From assembly GCF_026230105.1 (NCBI RefSeq), contig NC_079474.1, positions 37,214,294 to 37,278,293 on the forward strand: a stretch of DNA of 64,000 bases. Reading direction: 5' to 3'. Position numbers and translations under genes: made by a program. Positions 59,145 to 64,000 of this stretch are shown piece by piece. Numbering within the stretch: the first letter of the stretch is position 1; each line of letters begins with the position of its first letter. Source of the DNA: Diorhabda sublineata. Its lineage: Eukaryota; Arthropoda; Insecta; Coleoptera; Chrysomelidae. The notes under the pieces were generated by a model. It ran no database searches. It was not told the DNA's origin and saw only the letters and a list, made by a program, of their open reading frames with translations.

Positions 59145-59486
59145 TTAATATTTATAACAAGTTTTTCTCAATAAACCCCAAATGATGTCTTCAATCATGT
59201 TTTTAATGTATTGATTTCGATAAAATAATTCTAAGATCATAACATCCTTATGAAAACGTTCATACGCCCCCAATTTGGTTTTCAATATATATCTAAATGA
59301 AATTCATCGTGTATACTTCAAATCCTTAAAATGTTTCAGCGTGAATAACTTTTCGTAGTTGTTAGCTTTTATATTTTCTAAAAATTTAGAAACTACTGCT
59401 TCAAAGCTATTCCAACTCGCTTTTTGAGTACGATTCACTAATTCAATCAGTGAAACTTTTGCTTCTAAAAATTTCAGTAAAAACAA
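59145..59486 (-). pseudogene. uncharacterised transposon-associated protein, C-terminal fragment
   Basis: The minus strand reads KASWNSFEAVVSKFLENIKA, NNYEKLF, a stop after LKHFKDLKYTR, then TKLGAYERFHKDVMILEL and YRNQYIKNMIEDIIWGLLRK. I recognise the order from a multi-copy arthropod protein: AW.SFK.VV..FLGN.KA.NY..LV...L..F..LGC.MS.K.HFLHSHLD.FP.NLG..SEEQGERFHQDI..ME.RYQGR.......DYCW.L.R. Here the HFLHSHLD block is lost and SEEQG is deleted between GAY and ERFH. The function of that protein is unknown to me. Confidence 0.6.
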
Positions 59487-59769
59487 ATAGTCTTATCAAA
59501 TTTTTTTATAGCTGTCAATGAATAAACGCCAATTTCTCCAAAAATACGGGAAATAACGGGAAGTTTATTATAAGAAATGCCAATTGAGAGATAAGTAAAA
59601 AAAAACAAAATATATTTGGAAATCTTCGTGTTTTGATGATTGCTATAACATTAAGTTTTGATATTGACTATAACATTAAGAAACCTAGGAAATGTTTAAC
59701 AACTGAGGTCTATAAAGAATATGAAAATAGTAAAATTGTAACAATAATCAAATTGAAAGTGAATATTGG
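59487..59769. other. spacer
   Basis: Nothing recognised. Confidence 0.3.
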
Positions 59770-60165
59770 AGGGGATTGATTTAATTGCATACTATTTGGA
59801 ATTGTTTCGTCTTCTGCGATTGGTTTCCCTAATTTTTTCGAACATTTCTGGCAAACAAATACTGTTGTACCATTTAGGATTGACGCTTCAACGTTGCTCT
59901 AATAGAACGGTAGAGGCATGTTATTTCGAAAAATAGGCTACCATTTTCTTCGAAGTTCTCCTTGCGCAAACAACTTTTGTTGTTGTTGACGATCTTGCAA
60001 TTTCAGCCGATTTTGGACGAACTTCACGAAATTCATTCTGTAGCGAGCTGCGACCGCGTAAAACCAGCTTCATCACCAAAATTTAAATCAAGTTTATCAG
60101 CCCACTGCTGCTTGTTTAATCCACGTCGAAAATCCTGAGTAAAAAGACCATCGTTTAATAAATAA
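59770..60165 (-). pseudogene. internally deleted mariner (GVQW/SETMAR-like), second copy
   Basis: Minus strand: DFRRGLNKQQWADKLDLNFG, DEA, then QNEFREVRPKSAEIA, SKKMVAYFSK, and RSVNPKWYNSICLPEMFEKI, RETNRRRR. The N-terminal DNA-binding region is joined to SKKMVA.F of the catalytic domain, as in 45990-46470. The element continues slightly further into the catalytic domain (ICLPE.F..IR..N) than that copy. The junctions differ in position, so they are separate deletion events or diverged copies. Confidence 0.82.
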
Positions 60166-61054
60166 TAAAAGTAGAATTACTATTGACTGCGCCATTTTCT
60201 CTCTCCTTGACACAAACTAATTTCGCACTTCCGTTAAATGAAAAATTATATTGATTCCTTTCGCTTCAACTCGTCCGAAATTACCTCAACGCCCGCTTTG
60301 ACATGATAAACTTCATGTCAAAAAGATAATAGAACAGTTGAACGTCTTTGTTGGGCTCAAATGAGTGTTCTTAAATCAAACTCCAATATGGCGTTTAGTG
60401 TGAGGCGCTAATCGACCGGAAACTTGAGATTAGACGCCGCTCTTCCGTCCGTATACTCCGTACTACTTCCTTTTACCCTCGCCAACCCCTAAAAAGATAT
60501 CACATGTTCACACATACAAATATATTCCTCAGGATGACAGTTTTTTATTTTTCTTCTTTTTCGGGAGATATATTAGGTGGGCTCTTATAGAATTCACCAA
60601 ATGTAATTTTTCACGTTTTCCACGCTTATTGTAAGATTTTCCTATCTCTTCAGGTTTTCAAGAAGTGATGAATCGTGAATTTGTAAGTAATGGAGATATA
60701 GTTGATGCAATTTCTACAGAGTGTTACAGTTTATATAAAATATAACATTTATTAAAATCGATTCTTTTGTTGGTTATCTCCATAATGTGTATAGAGTCGT
60801 AACTAAATACTAAATATAATTTTTTTATTACTTACTTAATTTTGTTATTACCAATAACAAAATAATGGAAAGTGACACTTTCCATAAATAGTTATTAATT
60901 TAATTGTATTATGTCACTCGAACCAATCTGCATAATTGTATATTTACTCTTTAAAAATATCAGAAACGCATCAGTCGTTATGAACATTTCTCAAATCGAA
61001 ATTCATCTATAGTTTTCCACCCTGAAAAAGTCCAAAATATTGAGATCTCGATTT
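60166..61054. other. spacer
   Basis: Nothing recognised. A GC-richer patch lies at about 60380-60490. Confidence 0.35.
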
Positions 61055-61430
61055 TCAGTAGTCATTCAATATGTCCCCCTTCATCTATCCATATGCATAG
61101 CAGTACAGAATTCAGTTTCAAATAGTTATGAGGAATCACATCACTTTGTTGGAACTGAAGGTTTTAATTACGGAAAGTAGCATGTACGGGGTACCGCAAC
61201 AAATTAATTAATTGAGGCATTATTTCTTCTTGTAATAATTAAAAATATCGATCTCCATTTAAAGTTTCGACAAGAATTATTGTATGAATTGACTGCAATT
61301 CCTGCGTATTCTATTTTCTAGATGTTGAGTGAGCTTCTCTCTTCCAACGTGGATTCTGATTCTTCCAATATCGACAATTTTGTCGTAGATTATTGCGAAA
61401 ACAAAGCTTCTAAATGAATTCTTCATAAAA
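61055..61430 (-). pseudogene. DUF4817-type transposase catalytic fragment
   Basis: Minus strand: CRYWKNQNPRWKREAHS, IRTILVETLNGDRYFQLLQE, EIMPQLINLLRYPVH, LQFQQSDVIPHNYLKLNSVL, WIDEGGHIE. This follows HYWS.ENPRW.R......(GP)....TLNG.RYL.FLQEE....L........FQQDGAPPH...........WIGRGGPIEW. The second catalytic motif QQDGAPPH reads QQSDVIPH. Confidence 0.7.
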
Positions 61431-61819
61431 CAGGATGATTCTGATAACTTGAAGCGATTTGTTGATGGGTATTTGTCATTCGTACATATTTTCCCTAAAT
61501 TGTCTTTCTATTCTACTAACAGTATTTTGTTACTCTATCTTGTTCCCCATATTCCATTGAGTCCCAAATTTCGAACTTGTGCATTTCTCGTTTAAATTAC
61601 AAACTGTTCACAATAGAGCAATAATAGAGCAATAATTAAATATTTTGAAAAGTAGTTAAATAGACATTTAGGAAAGATAACCCAGTGGTTATTTCCTATT
61701 AAGTTATAGTTACAACGCAATTACTCAAGAACTAGGGACATAACAAGTTTTGACAGGCTAAAAGAATAAAAGTATTGACTAAATCGTTTGATTCTACTTC
61801 TTATAATAAGTTGTAACTA
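61431..61819. other. AT-rich spacer
   Basis: Nothing recognised. Confidence 0.3.
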
Positions 61820-63290
61820 GATTTTTATCAAGTCTGTTCAGATGCCTTTTAAGCCTATTTTTATAGTTTTCATTCAACTTTCTGATTTCTTTTTTAACCA
61901 AGTTAACATTCAGATCACGAGCGATACTACTATTAGGCACCAAGGAGCATCGGTGATAACTCTAAGAGTTTTTGCTTGTAACCGTTCGATAATTTCTATA
62001 TTCGGGTTTGATGCCGAGCCTCAGAGTTCTTTTCGTATGACCAGATTGGTTTGAGAATAACTTCGTATATCAAGATCTTGTTCTCAAGAGATAGCTTGAA
62101 GTTTCGTCCGATAATCCAGTTGAGCTTATGCAACTTGAGGCCAAGTTGTTTCCTTTTAGTGAAGATGTGTTTTTTTTGCGTTAATCTTCAGTCCAAGTAA
62201 TTTCCTAGGTATTTTACGTTATCCTGTTGAGGTATTTCTTTGTCGTTTAGACTCACGGGTGGGCAATTTCATCTTCTATTTGTGAATGTTATATGTACCG
62301 ATTTTGCTTCATTGACTTTTATCCTCCACAATTTTAGTACTAATGGTAGTATCCAGCTTTGATCGTAAAAGATGGGGTGCAGTATCGTCGAAAAACGTGG
62401 CCGTTAAGGCGTTGATGGAATTAGGCAAGTCTGTCATGTATAGTAGGTAAAGAAAAGGACCCAGTACACTTACTTCCCTGTAGAAATTTTATGGGATGGA
62501 ATTTCGAATGTTCATGCTAGAATTTAACAAGGAATTGCAGGTCAGTTTAATAGGATTTAAGGATGAGGAGAAGGTTGAAGGAAAAGAGCTTCTTAATCTT
62601 ATACAACTGTCCAGTGTGTCAGACTTTGTCAAAAGCTCACATCCAAGAACGCAACAGGGCAGCATTTTTTATCTCCTAAACATTGCATTATTTTGTAAGT
62701 GACCCTTTGTACCTGTTCAATAGTGGCGTGGTCCTCATGAAAACCGAAGTGATGTTTTGGGATTAAGTCGTTATCGGAAATGATTGTTTCTAGCTTAGTT
62801 TGAAGTATATTGTCTAGTTTTTTGAATGAGATAGGGAGCAAACTTATTGGCCTATAAGATGTTACATCTTCGGTTAGTTTACCAGGTTTGGGGATTAAGA
62901 TGCTCTAAGCAGCTCTCCATTGATTTAGAAGATGTCGATACCTCAAAATTGCATTATAGATAGTTGTTACCAATTTTGAAAGTTAGAGGAGGACTTTGGT
63001 ATTTATCAAATCATACCATGGTGATTTCTTGGGATTGAGATCTTTGATCTTTCAGGACTTGGTTTGATTGGTTATTTTAGATCTTCTTCATGACCATCTA
63101 TTGTTGAAGGATTTGGTTGAAAGACCTTTTCCAGGTGGTCAGCAAAAGCATTCGCTTTTGTTATGTCTCTTATCCAATAGACTTCTGAAGAGCGGATGGG
63201 GTGGTTTATTGATTGCGGGCGGTCGACCTTCTTCGTTGCTTTCCATATCGAATATTCTATGGCATTTCTGGTAAAGAAACTATATTAGAC
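61820..63290 (-). pseudogene. Jockey-clade LINE reverse transcriptase, nearly full RT domain, decayed
   Basis: The minus strand from about 63290 holds the pre-RT linker (YSIWKATKKVDRPQ, HPIRSSEVYW, AFADHLEKVFQPNPS), then LNPKKSPWYDLI (usual KKSPGYD) and LVTTIYNAILRYRHLLNQWR. RT blocks follow: ILIPKPGKLTEDVTSYRPIS, LLPISFKKLDNILQTKLETI, HHFGFHEDHATIEQVQRVT, CCPVAFLDVS (catalytic Asp), SVLGPFLYLLYMTDLPNSIN and FFDDTA (the F/Y-A-D-D box). After the RT come CPPVSLNDKEIPQ, DNVKYLG, KRKQLGLKLHKLNWIIGRN, LKPIWSY and IEIIERLQAKTLRVITDAPW. Multiple stops and frameshifts; endonuclease and ORF1 absent. Related to, but distinct from, 39250-39895. Confidence 0.88.
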
Positions 63291-64000
63291 GCACTTTGCT
63301 AACAAGTAATCGATATTTTCAAGCTTCAAAACATTGTTGACTCATTGAAAGTTACAGCAACATATTTTGTTCAATATCTAGATTGCTTGCTTTTCATGAG
63401 TTTCTAGGATCACGTTGTCCAAATATTGAGATATGACTATTAACAATTTGTTTATTCCATAAATTATCTAGGAATATAACTTCTTACGAAGCTAAAGAAA
63501 AAGCTATCAAAATGTGTTACCACTTATCAAAATCAACGACCTCTTCAAATCTCGAAAGAGGCAAAAATTAATGACCTGTTCTAAATTTCAAAGATTACAA
63601 ACAAAAAATTTACAACGCCGTAGTCGAGAGCTTAACAACATAAAGCCTTGAAATTTTCAGCAGAAATCTCAAAATTCATCAGACGATATTAGAGAAAGAG
63701 ATAGACCTAGGTTTAGTTTGAGGGTAAATTTTAATGGAAAGAGCAGGATATATGGGACAGTTAGGCTCTATCTGTTAACTAGAACAGTGTGAAGATGAGA
63801 GCATTCGTCTGGCAAAGGAAGAAATATTTTCAAATCTGATGCTATCAAACGGTAAAGAGAAATATGTTTGCAATATATTCTGGCTTACAATGCAAACAAT
63901 ACGATAATACTAACACAATGAAGCTTTTTGATTATGGATTTTCTATTAATTTCAGAAACACTGTTATTATCATATTGTTCTTTTTATTAAAAATCCTGAA
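63291..64000. other. AT-rich end of window
   Basis: Nothing recognised. Any upstream part of the Jockey element would lie here, but no endonuclease motif was found. Confidence 0.35.

Noticed and set aside
1..64000. CRISPR arrays, operons or bacterial-type gene clusters
   Set aside because: No regularly spaced repeats and no prokaryote-like gene organisation. Composition and elements are those of an arthropod nuclear genome.

Overview
This window is non-coding chromosomal DNA from an arthropod, most likely an insect (beetle-like or hemipteran-like; the order is not provable from sequence alone). The base composition is strongly A+T-rich and no host gene with recognisable exons is visible. There are many decayed mariner-type transposases, insect-type non-LTR retrotransposon fragments and scattered CCTAA-type repeats. 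Almost every stretch that translates into something recognisable is a transposable-element relic with stops, frameshifts or internal deletions. I found no tRNA, rRNA, CRISPR array or intact host open reading frame.

Layout. 1-8.5 kb: a mariner scrap, an endonuclease scrap, a Tc1/mariner-superfamily transposon of the 'DUF4817' type with long inverted repeats (5.1-7.0 kb), and a dispersed repeat arranged A-B-A'. 9-19 kb: six mariner relics, one with both terminal inverted repeats and TA duplications (11161-12274). The same stretch holds a GC-rich island, a small inverted-repeat element, a tyrosine-recombinase-like coding fragment on the minus strand (14.4-14.7 kb), and the 3' end of an RNase H-bearing non-LTR element. 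19-29 kb: mostly featureless AT-rich DNA with a cecropia-like mariner (23 kb) and an RTE-like retrotransposon tail (27 kb). 29-33 kb: an R1-clade retrotransposon fragment apparently interrupted by a nearly intact RTE-like reverse transcriptase (30736-32381), the best-preserved coding sequence in the window. 36-48 kb: a MITE with terminal inverted repeats of about 43 bp, more mariners, a Jockey fragment, three RNase H/LINE fragments, and a hammerhead-ribozyme-like motif at 42.9 kb. 49-64 kb: further DUF4817-type and mariner relics, a foldback-like inverted repeat of about 1.4 kb (55.2-56.6 kb), an uncharacterised transposon-associated protein fragment (59.1-59.5 kb) and a Jockey reverse transcriptase relic (61.8-63.3 kb).

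The genes do not form a pathway. The window records repeated waves of cut-and-paste (several mariner lineages, DUF4817-type) and copy-and-paste (R1, RTE, Jockey, RNase H-bearing LINE) elements. The most notable items are the hammerhead-like ribozyme, the foldback element, the large-TIR MITE, the tyrosine-recombinase-like fragment and the series of internally deleted mariners that keep both ends of the transposase. All identifications rest on reading translations by eye against remembered family motifs; no database search was run, and element boundaries are approximate unless terminal repeats are stated.
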